Part shown: one piece after another, positions 48,047 to 59,873 of the stretch
Numbering within the stretch: position 1 is the first letter of the stretch
Layout: each line of letters begins with the position of its first letter
NCBI GenBank assembly: GCA_016648135.1
Contig: JADDOH010002651.1
Span: 1 to 64,000 of the forward strand
Length of the DNA stretch: 64,000 nt
Source: Agrypnia vestita
Lineage: Eukaryota > Arthropoda > Insecta > Trichoptera > Phryganeidae
Reading direction: 5' to 3'
Notes under the pieces: model-generated
Database searches by the model: none
What the model saw: only the letters and a program-made list of their open reading frames with translations
What the model was told of the DNA's origin: nothing
Translations under genes and position numbers: made by a program

Positions 48047-49930
48047 ACGTGTGGAAGAATCTACCATTCATTAGTATCAGAGTGGATCATACCGCCACTG
48101 TGTAACAGCTAAGGAACACATTTATATTATCTATTACGGTTAATTATTTTCAGTATCTAAATGTATTTATTTTGGAAGAATTGAGATGGGAGTAATTATG
48201 TGTAAATAATATTGCGATTGCTTGGGTAATATTGGTTCAACTTGTACGGGAATGTCTTCCGAACGAATATATTTTAATGCATGGGGATTTTTATACTACT
48301 TTACTAACAATTTAATACACGGAATTCAATAAGAAATGCTTAGTAGCATTACAATAATTGTATTGCATAAATATTGCGCAATCATTACATACAGTCTTCA
48401 GCTAACCTCTTTATGATTTGAGTACCTCGTTATATCCGGGTATATAGTAGTTTCAGAACAAAGAGTAAAGGGCAGAATGGGGAGATCTAACTGAAATTGG
48501 AGTTTTCTGGTTTATGAACGTTGAGCTAGTTGAGGTTGTGGATGACGCTCATATCATAAGTCTGGAATCCGCGCAAGCCCCTGTGAGGTACTCTTAAAAG
48601 CGGGGCCTCCCTTGTTGATCGGAGTGACCACTAGACTCGACCTTCGCGCCTCATCCTGCTCACACAACGTGAACCAACGTCGTGAATTCTCTGACTTTGG
48701 AAGGATTTCCATGCCTGAATGCTATGAAATCTCAATAGAAAAAGTTAACATCTATTTCATCATCTGTGAGAAAGATAGAGCCAGATGTTGTATAAAAATC
48801 ATTCACTCATATGGAGTAGCCGGGATATTATAAATATGTTCCTAACAATTTGATCGTAGTAAATGTTACGAGATGCAGAATCGTGGAACGCCGTTCTGAA
48901 AAGGCATAATGAGAATCATCAATTCGTACCAAAAGAGTACATGATTTTTCAAACATCGGCCTTAAAGAAAGGCGCCTTAAGACAATAATCATCATCAGAA
49001 ACTCGTACCAAAAGTGTACGGCCATCTCAATTATAAGCCTGAAAAGAGGGGCGTCACAGGATCACATCTCGTAAAGAAGAGATAGAGTCTCGGGATGCAG
49101 TTAGTTCCAGAGGAGCAAGGGGGATCATTTAGTCCCTTAGGAAGTTGGTCACCTGGACTAGGCGGGCGCGGAGCCTTATCCCCTCCCCCCCAGCAGAGAT
49201 ACTGGGGGTTTAAAATAAAATTTAGCATTCAAAGAAACAATTATTTCATATATAACACTCACGGGCTGTTATAGAATTCCTACGAACAGACTGCCCTGAG
49301 ACCTTATCTATTTATTCATAAAGAAGTTACGCTTCGATTTTGCAATTTAGTAGTTAGAAATTATTAATATATATTCTTTTCCCTTTGATTTTATATGTGA
49401 ATAGCGTCACGGACGGTGATTTAATAGTTACCAGGAAAATATCGCAATTTATAAATATGTCTTTCATTGTTAATAAATGTTTGATATTATATGTATTTCT
49501 CCCATTTAAATGACAGTGAAACTAAAGTATGACGAATTCGTAAGAATTGCTTACGTCCACGCTCCATAAGTTAGATGTATTAATTTTGACGAATCCACAA
49601 GGGTATTAGATTATATGTATTAAAATTCTCTCGTAGTGTAAATTATGTGTCGAACCAGTCGTACGAGATTTAGTATAGCTACGGTTATTTGGGATTTACA
49701 CGTAGTAAATGCAAGGACGGCGTTAGACATTATCACCAATATAGCAATCGAATCTGAATTGTTGAAATGTCCCAATTAATATCGTATTCATATTCAAAAT
49801 CTCTATAGGCAATATTCAGGAGCAATATAGTATAGTCTCAGTAATAAGGTTATACAAAACATATGTCATACGAAGAAATCGCATAGAAGATTATTCTATA
49901 GTAATATCTATTTTGTATTACACACATTCA

Positions 49931-52860
49931 GCTTCAGTAATTAATTAAATTTTCGGTAGGGGCCATTATCTAACAGGGTCATCTCAGTTGTATTATAAGA
50001 ATGCTATTATTATTCGAAATAGTGACATTGATTAGATACCATCCCCACATATTAATATAAGGTACATAGTTTTGCTTCTATAAACCATACTCCTACTTTC
50101 AGTCCTACCACTTTATTTACCACACCAGCATTATTTTATTACTTCCATTATCAACATCAACATCTGAATAGTCTAATCCTAAATACTAACTGAATCAACA
50201 AATTAAAAATAATTTACGCTTCAATAATTCTCGACAGTTAAATGTGACGGTAAGATTGTGTAGAAAAATCTCATCACAAGATCTGGCACTATAATTCAGA
50301 TAGTTTGCGCAAGCGTGTTAATCCCTCATTTGTAACACATTGTTACAGAAGCAAAATACTAAAATTGAATTGTTATTACTTCATTTTATGACTCTTAATT
50401 TGACAAATATTTCAAAAGGAGTCGTTATCTCCATTCTGGCCGCTGCGGCGGAGCGTTTGCTCGGAAAATCCACTCCGAAGGAACCACCCCATCGATCACG
50501 CACCGGGAAGAGTAATGTCTGGGGCCATTTCAGCATCGTAAACACAATCTATTATTAGTGATTACCTGAAAAAGAGTATAACCTATTAAGAAGGGTAGTA
50601 CGGACGAGAGATAAGGAAAGGTAAGAATGTAGCGCGCAAATAGAAACTAGACATTTTCCTTGAGGCGCTACGCCGCGACGGGGTTCACAGCCTAACATTT
50701 TAGTGGAAAATTCAAAAAACGTTAATTTCTGGAACAGATATTTTTTTATCATCAATATTCGACAATATTTTCACCTATCTTCAATAAATTCAATAAAATA
50801 AGAAGTAGTATGTCGTGGTTACATTATATATTAATCTAATTAATTTGAAATCACATTAGTCTCCTAGGTTGCGAAGCCGAATGATCATAATACCCGATTA
50901 AAAAAGTAAGATCAAGGGCTTCTATCCAAATTATGCTCTTATACTAGAAACATCACGACTTATAAATTAAACAAAACATTAATTTTATTTGAAGCCTTCT
51001 TACAAGATTATTCCTTACATCGGTTAATAAGATCTCTCATATATCCAAATGGGCAATTTATTCATTTAATTTTTTTTAAACCACATTATTTCCTTCTACC
51101 GACGTTTTATTTTCTTGCTTAATAATTCCAGTGTAAATAAATCTCTCTCATTTTCAAAAATTCTAAATATTTAAATAAGTGCAATAGATAATAGGCAAAG
51201 TCTAATGGATCTTTTTATACTTTCTGTGAATCTGAATATTTATTTTTATATATATTTTTAGATGCAAAACTTATTATATTCTTAATGAAATAAAATAAAT
51301 TGATATTAAACAAATAAATTTATGAAATATCTGCAACCACATCGCGAAAAAATAATTGATTAAAATTATGATCTCGTTGATGATTCCAATCTTCTTTTAT
51401 CTTGCCTTTTAACTTAGATATCTATTATAGCCCAAATGAGCCAAGTAGAAACAATTATGGAAATTCTATAATTAGAATTAAAAGGAGTGATTGATTCTTA
51501 AAATATATGTTACATTATTCATATAGATATTTTCTAATATTTATTATATCTAGATATATTTTCAAATGCATCACTGTCCACTTTCATCACTTGCTCACAA
51601 GATTTGTAGCTGGGTTCAATTATTCCAAAATCGAAAAATGATTACAAAACACGAACATTTTTAGCTGTTGTGTTAAAATTATTATAACATTATGATAAGG
51701 CGTCAAAACTGAAGCGACCAAATATTTTTTTTTAAGATTTTTTTTATTATTAAGATTTTTAAAAATATATATGATATGGCAGGTGAGTAACATTCCCTAC
51801 AAACGCCTGGAATTAACATTCACAGGTAAACCCGAACAGTTGCGGTGTGTTTCGGTGCCGTGATTTACTGACTTAAGATAAAACCTTAACACAGAAATAA
51901 AGGCTTTCTAGCCGGTTACGAGTAAACACAAAACTACCTTTGAATTTCTTTCAATTCTCTGTGAAAATTAAACATTTTTGTGGAACAGAAAATAACAACG
52001 TATAATCTGAACCAAATACGAATTGCATTAATATTTGAACACATCTGAATAAATAAATTTGAAGGATATAATTTATTTTGTAATTTAAAAATATTATTTA
52101 TCAGCACAGATTTCTGAAAGGAAAAACAAAGAACATATAATATTTTGATATATTTATACATTTTCAGAACTCACAACGATAAAAATATTTAAAATTGTTA
52201 TTTTTGAAAAAGTAATCCTCTAGAACCAAATTTATGGGCACTGTGACGTTTTATGCTTACGCCCGCAAATCTACTGACTCTATGCTAGTAGTGGTGAGGT
52301 AAAACAAGTGAGACGGAGCCAGTTCAAGGTGAGAGATTGGTCGGTCTCACTTTTTACTTACCACTTTTTTTTCCTTCAGTCTACAAAATTTGGAACGTGC
52401 CGCTAAGGACATTACGCAAATGATAATTTTCGTAAATGTTCACAATCAATCACGTGTTGTTACAACGAATTAAAATACCTATAATGTTTAATTTTAGTGA
52501 TATTTTAAGAGAAAACACATTCGCTTAATTAAAATGCATAATTTTGGCGCACAATAATTGATTTATTTCAATAAATATAGGAAAAGGCTTTGCAGAAATT
52601 AATTTCGTGTGTGTGATTATTGTTTGTGAAGTGATTTTGTCACTGCTTTTGTATTTCTTGTTTCACCGAAATTCAAATTATATATACAAAACAAGAAAAT
52701 AATTAATTATCTGTTATTTTAAAAATGAAATATGTGAAGAATATCATTAATCACTGAATAAACAGATCACCTGTGATGGATGATGATAAGGCAATATTCT
52801 AATTGGATGAAAACTGTAAACTCACGAAGCTCGTCTGTGCAAGCTGACAAGATCGAGATC
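49931..52860. other. Non-coding stretch
   Basis: AT-rich. A mixed-composition patch at 50420-50540 holds an open frame of 72 codons with no recognisable motif. Near 52300-52380 a polypyrimidine tract followed by CAG resembles a splice acceptor, but no exon follows. Confidence 0.4.
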
Positions 52861-52878
52861 CAGACGTAGTGAGAGCCT

Positions 52879-53007
52879 GTCCAGATGGCGCGTTTCACGC
52901 GCGAGTCCACTCGCGCGTTCAAATTTACGTTGCGTCCAGATATCGCGTTTTACGCGCGAGATCGCTCGCGCGTTTCAATTTATATTGCATCCAGATAACG
53001 AGTTTCC
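52879..53007 (+). repeat. Palindromic CGCG-rich direct repeats
   Basis: Two 55-bp units (52879-52933, 52934-52988) and a partial third (52989-53007). Each begins with TCCAGAT and contains a palindromic core, CGCGTTTTACGCGCGAG-like, followed by CTCGCGCG. Confidence 0.8.
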
Positions 53008-53032
53008 TACACTGGGAGGGACTTGAAGTCCA

Positions 53033-53115
53033 GACAGTGACGAAGGAAAGGATTTTTCCGAAACATGTAGGTGTAATTAATAATTATAAGTGGATAAATA
53101 CAACAAAAACCTAGT
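53033..53115 (+). mobile_element. Penelope-like terminal scrap
   Basis: TGACGAAGGAAAGGATTTTT followed by CCGAAACATGTAG matches the PLE ends at 62.6 kb. It lies between the two CGCG-rich blocks. Confidence 0.6.
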
Positions 53116-53404
53116 TTTTTGTATCTAGGTTGACAGTCTTAAGCCTGTAAATAGGAAAATCTGGAGTATCATTCAAGTGGCCGACAACTGTAGAAACTGC
53201 TCTAACTATATTCTGTGATTGTATCAAGTAAATCAAATCACTCAATTTCTATGTAATTCATTCAGAGCAAGCGCGATTTATAGATTTAAAGATGTGAAAT
53301 GGTGATCTTTCGATTTGCATTTGTTTTTAAAGATGCATAAAAGTGATTTAAATATTTTGAGTGAAAAGAGTTATAACTCCCTGATCTGTCAAAAGAGCGA
53401 TTGT

Positions 53405-53630
53405 GCGCATCTCTACCACGGATCGCGCGTACTTCTGGACGCAACAATGCCGTGCGAGTATCTCAACACGCGCGGCGCTCGCGCGTAAAACGCCCGAGTG
53501 CAGAGTCCCGAGCGTAGCGCGCGTTTTACGCGCTAGTGAGCAAACGCGCGTCAGCATCTGGCCGTGATGTATGTAGCTCCAGTATCTCGAGAACGCGCGA
53601 GTGCACCCGCACTTAGGTTGACCTACAGGC
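53405..53630 (-). repeat. CGCG-rich inverted counterpart of 52879-53007
   Basis: On the minus strand it carries GCGTCCAGAAGTACGCGCGA, GCGTTTTACGCGCGAGCG and GGCCAGATGCTGACGCGCG: the same TCCAGA-plus-CGCG palindrome modules, facing the left block. With the left block it resembles the subterminal repeat arrays of a non-autonomous DNA transposon about 0.75-0.8 kb long. The 103-codon minus frame through it is a product of this composition. Confidence 0.55.
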
Positions 53631-53659
53631 AAGCGAGTGCCCGGCAGATTGGGCCACAA

Positions 53660-54220
53660 CGGCGATACCAGTACTGTGAGATATCAGATCTGCGCCGAAG
53701 AGACCGATAGGGCTAAATAGCTATAGGGCGAAAAAAGGTCAAAATTAAAATGGATATATGTTTGTTGTTAAACTTTATTTTGAGAAGCTAAATGTTTAAA
53801 AAAAAATTGACTTTTTGTTCGGAAAATGAGTGTTGTTAAAATTTATTTTGAGAAGCTAAATGTTTACAAATAAAATAAAATTAAAAAAATATTTCGGAAA
53901 ATTGACCTGTCTGATGTCACTATCATCGAAACATTATTTATTAAATTTTGAAACAGGGTTTATATGTATTATACTTTCTTTTAATACGTAAACTATTTTG
54001 CGGAAAATATATATTTTCACAGTTGAATATCCTTGACCAGCAAATGGCGGATCTGTGATAGGTAAATCCTAAAGATACCCAAAAAAGGATGTCTAGGCAA
54101 AGGGTAAACAAAGTAAATAATGCTTAGCTTTTAGAATGTCGCCTCGTGAGTGTGACTGAGGTGATAGACTTTTAAAATAAAACAAATATCATATATTCAA
54201 ATGTGCTGTCCGTTCCCCGG
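53660..54220. other. AT-rich non-coding stretch
   Basis: Includes a diverged tandem duplication of TTGTTAAACTTTATTTTGAG with AAGCTAAATGTTT (about 53762-53800 and 53832-53870). Nothing else recognised. Confidence 0.45.
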
Positions 54221-54430
54221 ACTGACAGCAGAGCAGGGTTGGGTCAGGGGGTCGCCACCCTCCCCCTCCCCTCCGCTACCCGCCACCCGCCGGCCCCACG
54301 TGAGGAATTTGTTTACTTTGACTTGACATCGGAACAGATGGTCCAGTGACGTCACAGATTCGGATTTCTCCGAAATTGGTTTCCGGCGGACCCGCGTCAA
54401 ACGGACTTCTCTCATTGGATGGCCGAGAGC
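54221..54430. promoter_or_regulatory. GC-rich island with CRE-like palindrome (tentative)
   Basis: C-rich run followed by CpG-containing sequence. A perfect TGACGTCA (CREB/ATF-type site) lies at 54347-54354. It could be a CpG-rich promoter or conserved regulatory DNA. I see no TATA or initiator, and no gene follows. Confidence 0.25.
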
Positions 54431-54669
54431 TGGAAGCGAAAGGAGTGGAGAAGAATTGTGAGTAATATGACGTTTTGACGGTGTTCATCATAACGGTTAC
54501 AGTCTTGTTAATGTCACCGTTTGAAGCTACATTGGGGGACTCTTCTACTGATTTAATATCATTTTGCACAAGCGCTTCGTGTACTGAATATTGAAAAAGA
54601 CATATGTATTTTTATAGTAAAAGTCGTATGTAATAATAAACGTATATTTATTATTATTGCGATAAAGTA

Positions 54670-54947
54670 GGTATACGTAGGACAAACGGCGCGTACAATT
54701 TCCAAAAGGGTTGACGAGCACAAACGGGCAAGCAAACTCGGTCATCCAGGAAAATCAACACTGGCTGAGCATTTTATGGATATCGGCCATCATTTTGCAT
54801 TCGAACCGAAAATCCTTGGAAAGCCTAAGGAGTCACCATACGCGTCTTATCAAGGAAGTACTCGAAATATACAAGTACCCGATAAATATTAATAGAGATG
54901 ATAGTATCAAATTAAAAACATCATGGTATCCGGCGTTTCAAAGTTAA
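54670..54947 (+). pseudogene. Penelope-like GIY-YIG endonuclease
   Basis: The frame from 54670 reads VYVGQTARTISKRVDEHKRA, then LGHPGKSTLAEHFMDIGHHF, which matches the (G/V)YVGQT...R..EH...AEH...GH pattern of Penelope GIY-YIG domains. After a frameshift near 54845 it continues RLIKEVLEIYKYPININRDD and KTSWYPAFQS before a stop at 54945-54947, the usual C-terminal end of these proteins. In active elements this domain cuts the target for reverse transcription. The copy is truncated at its 5' side and frameshifted. Confidence 0.85.
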
Positions 54948-55170
54948 TCTCGTCGCAGTTTCTGCAGGGATAGTGATCAGACAATAGATCAAATATACAC
55001 ACAATACAAGACAACACATGACTCCGACATGGTATTGCCACGTAACACAGAAACACCAAGCTTTCGACACGGTATCCCTAGCCAATACTTAACCACAACA
55101 CCAACACTCACAATAACACATCAGCCCTGACGATGGACCCTGCAATGGGATCCGAAACGTCGGCCAGAAA
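54670..55170 (+). mobile_element. Penelope-like element, 3' end with GIY-YIG endonuclease relic
   Basis: C-terminal endonuclease remnant (54670-54947) followed by the terminal block at about 55125-55167 containing CCTGACGATGGACCCTGCAA and CCGAAACGTCGG. Reverse transcriptase is absent. Confidence 0.8.
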
Positions 55171-55498
55171 GGTCATAATAACACGGCATAATATCCCAGA
55201 CGACACAAACCAGAAAAATCTCTAATTGTTTTTCTTACTAAGTTTCTCCCTCCCCAGCCCCTTCCAAGTTAATTGCTATCAACGCAATAAAGAACTGCCG
55301 CCTACTCTCTTTGTGAGAAAACGTTTTTCGTTATATCGAAAAACAGGTGGCGTTTTTGTATTGCATCCAGGTGAGCTGGTCATTACAGCAAATCATTGAT
55401 CAAGGGATGTTCAGCGACACAGTTGAAATGGGTAATCCGTTACCCTTTATCCGCACTGTTCCTATTACAAATCAATCCTCTGGCGCTTTGGAGTCTTA

Positions 55499-55642
55499 GG
55501 CTCGGTTGTTTCAAGTGCGATCAGAGTAAGCAGTCAATTAAAGCATAGATTTTTACGAAAACGGATCGTCTGATTGGTGGAGAACGTAAAAATCTACGCT
55601 TTAAAAGAACGCTTACTTTAATCCAACTTGAAACAACCGGCC
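55499..55642. mobile_element. MITE with about 58-bp inverted arms
   Basis: The arms (55499-55557 and 55585-55642) pair with several mismatches and share CGGTTGTTTCAAGT at the outer ends and TAGATTTTTACG at the inner ends. Total 144 bp, no coding capacity. No clear target duplication, so the superfamily is open. Confidence 0.75.
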
Positions 55643-55702
55643 TTTACTCTTTCCTATCTGATATTCTATATCCGTGGTATAATTTAGGTATAATTTGGAG
55701 TT

Positions 55703-55949
55703 TTATCAACCAGGGGCATGCAGTAAGAACATTAAAGCATGACATTTACGTCAGCATATATATTCAAAAAATCGAAATACAAGGTGTATCTCGTAATATT
55801 CCTCACAATTCTTACATGTTATTCAAATTTAAATGTACAGTGGTATTTCGTTCACGTAAATATTTGATTTTCTTGGTATTTACGAAATAAATGTTGACGT
55901 AAAAGTCATGCTTCGACGTATCTACTCACTGCACGCACCTGTTATCAAC
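55703..55949. mobile_element. hAT-type MITE with 8-bp target duplication
   Basis: The 231-bp element at 55711-55941 begins CAGGGGCATGCAGTAAG and ends in the reverse complement of CAGGTGCGTGCAGTGAG. A second inverted block (GCATGACATTTACGTCA-like) lies inside. TTATCAAC occurs directly on both sides (55703-55710 and 55942-55949), an 8-bp duplication that fits the hAT target consensus nTnnnnAn. Confidence 0.92.
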
Positions 55950-56514
55950 ATTGATACATATATATCAGTGTAGGTATTTGATAATAAGTATTTGATAATA
56001 ATTAAATAAGTATTTACAACGGCAAAAGGCGCTACCAAGTAGAAGATACCACATTGTGGACATTTTTAAAATTATTTGTGTATTGGTGCACCTCACGCTC
56101 CCGCCGCTTTAAAGCACCTTCCTACAATTACAATACCAAGGCCGCTCGGGCAGCTTGCGCTCCGCGCACCGCGCCCCGCTGCCACGTGCGGCGGACGTCT
56201 AGAGCGAGTGGGCAATTTTTACCCAGTAGCGACTTTTTGTGCTAGGACTATTTCAGCGACGATTTTGTTGTTGTTTGTATTTTAGGTATGACTTCAGTGC
56301 TCCAAATAGCTCAATACATGCTGACTAGAGTGTCCAAGGCGGCCCAAAGACTAGATTTTTTTTATGTTAGTAGATTTTACATGATAAAAAATATTTTGCA
56401 TAACAACTTTAGTATTTGTGTTTTCGTAAGTCTAGACATTATTATGAATGTTTTGCGGTTGCGCTTTGTGTGCGTATTCCCCCAGTGAACCCGAATGGGT
56501 TCTCTTTTATTGTA
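55950..56514. other. Non-coding stretch
   Basis: Includes a GC-richer patch at 56070-56210 with overlapping 63- and 69-codon frames of no recognisable content. Confidence 0.4.
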
Positions 56515-57070
56515 GAACTAGCTGTTAATACCCGGCGTTGCGCGTGTTAATAATTAAGTTTAAGATAAATTTGTGAGGGTAAACAAAGTTTTGATTAAAA
56601 CGGTATACATTTCCATCAAAAATATATCAGGGGCGGGGAAGGGTTAAAAGAATAGGGGGAAATGTCGCATATATTACCCGCCGAGTCCTTAAGAATACGT
56701 TTCCAAATTTTAAGTCCGATCGGTCAAACGGTACAGATTTGCATCGAAAATATATCAGCGGATGGAAAGGGTTAAAAGAATAGAGGTGAAATGTCGCTTA
56801 TGTTACCCGCCGAGTCCTAAACAATAAGTTTCCAAATTTTGAGCCAAACGGTCAAACGATTTGCATCGAAAAATATGTACAGATTTGCATAGAAAATATG
56901 TCAGGGGGAGGAGAAGGGGTATGAGAATAGGAGGTAAATGTTGCCTATGTTACCCGCCGGGTCCCAAATCAGAAGTATGGAAAATTTGAATCGAATCGGA
57001 CAAACGGTGTGGATTTGTATAGAGAACAGATAGACAGACAGACAGACAGACATTGAGTTTTATAGGTTAT
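56515..57070 (+). repeat. RTE/SINE-type repeat with three internal tandem units
   Basis: The left end TAGCTGTTAATACCCGGCG is the insect repeat end noted for 2268-2835, in opposite orientation. Inside, three diverged units of about 130-150 bp start near 56600, 56728 and 56875, each with ATATATCAGGGGCGGGGAAG-like, GGGTTAAAAGAATAG-like and TTACCCGCCG blocks. The right end has a (GACA)n run (about 57028-57052) and TTGAGTTTTATAGG. Confidence 0.65.
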
Positions 57071-58080
57071 TGTCTTTGTGATTAAGTTTGGTCTCTTTTG
57101 ACTGCTTATTCTACATTATTGTTCACTTGACTGCTTATTCTATATATTGTATTATTAATTAAGATTTTGATATATTAGATATTATTTTTTTTCTTTCTCA
57201 TTGTTATTTTTAGATTGCACTTCCTATATGATTGTATGTAGTTATCCCTCACCACACACAAGAATTATAATTCTTTTTAGTGAAATATATACACACAAAA
57301 AATATTGTTTTGTAAACATTGTGTATGTATGATTGTAAAAAAATATTATATATATTATTAATTAAATAAATAAAAAAAAAATCTGTGTTGATCCAAATAT
57401 TGTTACTTTCTTTGTAATATCCAAAAAGATCAAGATTTCCCCCATAATATTTCAATGTTTTTCCCGTAGTGATAATAATTTTAATAATAAAACTTTTTTT
57501 TATATATTGTGTTTGTATTCATAGATAATTATATATATTTAATATAAAAAACGTTTCATGTCTAGCAATAATAATTTTTATTAACTTTTTTTGTGTTTAC
57601 TTTCCGTGTTACTTTTTACCCGGTAGCGATACTCCAAGTTATTGTTAACGAAATGCATTTTAAGTTATTTATAAAACGTACATATGTATATTCATTAATT
57701 ATTTAAAAATAAATAGGTTCATAACTTAATACGAACTAAAAATGTCGGAAATGAAACAAATGACTCGGATGCTTCCATATAGACTGCGGTTTGATGACAA
57801 AAGATAAATCAAAATAACGAAATAAAAACCAAAAACAATTTGTTACCCCCGGCATTTTAGTGACACGAGTCGCCACTAGCACCACTACCTCCACCGGCTG
57901 TGATTACACCCTGACACGCGGCAGAAAGAGAAGACAAAGTGAAATACACTCGGAAAGTGGTGGGGTATAACTGAAAACAAAAACATCACACAGCGTCACT
58001 AGGAAAAAGATTAAAATGTCAGTGCTGTTTGAAATGTCAGCTAGAATGGGTACTGGGAGGGGTGAGCCAATAAGCCACGA
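57071..58080. other. AT-rich non-coding stretch
   Basis: Nothing recognised up to the G-rich tract. Confidence 0.5.
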
Positions 58081-58118
58081 GGGGGCCGGGAGCGGCGGGG
58101 AGCGGGGGTGGGTAGGGG
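58081..58118 (+). other. G-rich tract, potential G-quadruplex
   Basis: Contains six or more runs of three to five G separated by one to five bases (GGGGGCCGGGAGCGG, then CGGGGAGCGGGGGTGGG and TAGGGG). This fits the G3+N1-7 rule. A GAGCCAATAAGC (CCAAT-like) lies just upstream at about 58065-58076. Confidence 0.55.
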
Positions 58119-58379
58119 TGTTTTGTCTGGAAGGATTCTGTTAAGAGAGATTTCTGTGAGATTCTCAAGTGCTATGTACTCTGCCGAGGAGTATTTATCT
58201 TTGGGTTTAATAAAAACCAGGATGTATCGAGTGGGGGTACTTTCCATTTCGTTATTGATTTATTTTACAAAGCCAAAACTTTTCATTATTATTTCTCCAT
58301 CATAAGATTTCAATTATTTAACATCAGTTAATACAAACAAATTAATACAATATTAATAATACAAAACACTTTATTTAAA

Positions 58380-58442
58380 ACCACTGTTTATTGTATTATC
58401 AACATATCTCGGGGCCAACGGTCCATTCATCAGGACATAACG
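58380..58442 (-). mobile_element. Penelope-like terminal repeat scrap
   Basis: On the minus strand: TCCTGATGAATGGACCGTTG followed by GCCCCGAGATATGTTGATAA. Same layout as the PLE end at 62.6 kb. Confidence 0.55.
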
Positions 58443-58675
58443 TATACTGATAAATTAAACTTGGAAGTATGTTACCACAAAGTAATTTTTTTGTTATTAA
58501 AAAAATAATGCAAATTTAAAATATCCGTCAAACAAAGATATTTATGGCAATAATTAAAAAGCCCTAGACGAATGTAAAAGTTTTAAATAAAATAAGTATT
58601 TTTTCGATAGTCCTGAAATAGTAAATGATAAGGAGATGGTCGATATTGATACACAAAGCGCTGATAATATAAAGC

Positions 58676-58835
58676 AGCCGTAAACCCTCGATAAATCACA
58701 GGACGTAATAATGATTTATTACGACTCGTGCGAATCTCATTAGTGACTAGTCATCATCGGTGTTGTTGTGGTAATTCCAGCCTTTTTCCAGTGAGTTGCA
58801 GACAGACAGACATTTAAAATTAGGATAGTTGATGT
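58676..58835 (+). repeat. Unclassified dispersed repeat, copy 2
   Basis: Shares with 63530-63714 the order CCGTAAAC..., GACRTAATAAT..., CATCATCGGTGTTGTTG, GTAATTCCAGC, AGTGAGTTGCAGACAGA and AAATTAGGATAGTTGAT. Confidence 0.7.
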
Positions 58836-58997
58836 CACTGCACTAACGTACCTGTAATGCATCGCCCTCTGTGTGTTCCCTCACGTGTATATGTATGCAC
58901 GCGATACATGCACGTATCCAGAAAGCTGAATGCCCTCGTTCCGTCTTTGGAATCGTAGTTACCCGAATCTGATGACGTGCGTAATATACTCGTTAAT

Positions 58998-59032
58998 TCA
59001 TTAATTAAATTAAATTAAATTAAATTAAATCA
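58998..59032. repeat. (TTAAA)n microsatellite
   Basis: Six or seven TTAAA units. Confidence 0.85.
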
Positions 59033-59873
59033 TTAATATTTCTCAAGCCCTGATACGATATAAAAAAACGAGTGACACTTGGATAATGTACTTCTATATT
59101 CTCTATTCAACCTTTTGAAAATAATGAAAAATATACATTGGTATAGATATACCTTTACGTATTATTATATTTAATTTTTATATGAAAAATTGCTCTTCTC
59201 TGCGTACGTTACAATTATACAAGTGTAAAGACAAAACTATAAACAAATTTTTCGAGATTTAAGTGAAAAGTTGCAGACAAAAAACATAATTTCAATGTTG
59301 TATAGGTATTTTATACACAGAATTTTAGGTTACTTTTAATATGAAGAAACGATTTGAGGAAGATTTGAATCATTTTTTGAATTATTATTTTTTTCTATTA
59401 TCTTAAATTATTAATGAATTATGTCCTCTATAAATGAATGTAAATCGACACAAGACTTTTTATGATTATTAACCGATCTACCCAGACCTTAAATAACATA
59501 AAAATATCCATTGGACTATTATCCCTAGAATAATACTCATAAGCTATGCAACGACCTTTTGGTCGTCGGATTCGTTCAGAAGAAAGAACTGAAAGTCTGC
59601 TTTTTGTTTCGATATATTTCCATTAACGACGTTTTATTTTGCACTAACACATGTCTTCAATAAAAGTAATTCTGCATCAGTACAGCGCGTCGTCATTCTG
59701 AAATCTTCCTTGCTGGCACGTAACATCGATGTAATTGGCAAATAATAACAATCGTGGCGTCTATTGATAGATCTCGTCGAGACGAATAAGAACATATAGT
59801 TCATTCATTCACTGCAACATAAAGTGCCAGGGCCTACAGACAAATAATTTAAGAGCACGCGGTCAAGGCAAAA

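Larger units (their letters stand above)
47288..49930 (+). repeat. Long promoter-bearing repeat, copy 3
   Basis: Starts TTGTGATGATTGAGAAAGAG and follows copies 1 and 2 to about 49930, ending earlier than they do. It has the TATA-initiator pair and a three-unit minisatellite. About 250 bp before the initiator it has a local foldback absent from the other copies. Frames of 65-100 codons inside it are not genes. Confidence 0.7.

Noticed and set aside
47698..48112. Frames of 100, 79 and 69 codons
   Set aside because: Products of the minisatellite and promoter region of long-repeat copy 3.
52300..52385. Splice acceptor and exon
   Set aside because: A polypyrimidine tract and CAG are present, but no open frame or donor site makes sense downstream.
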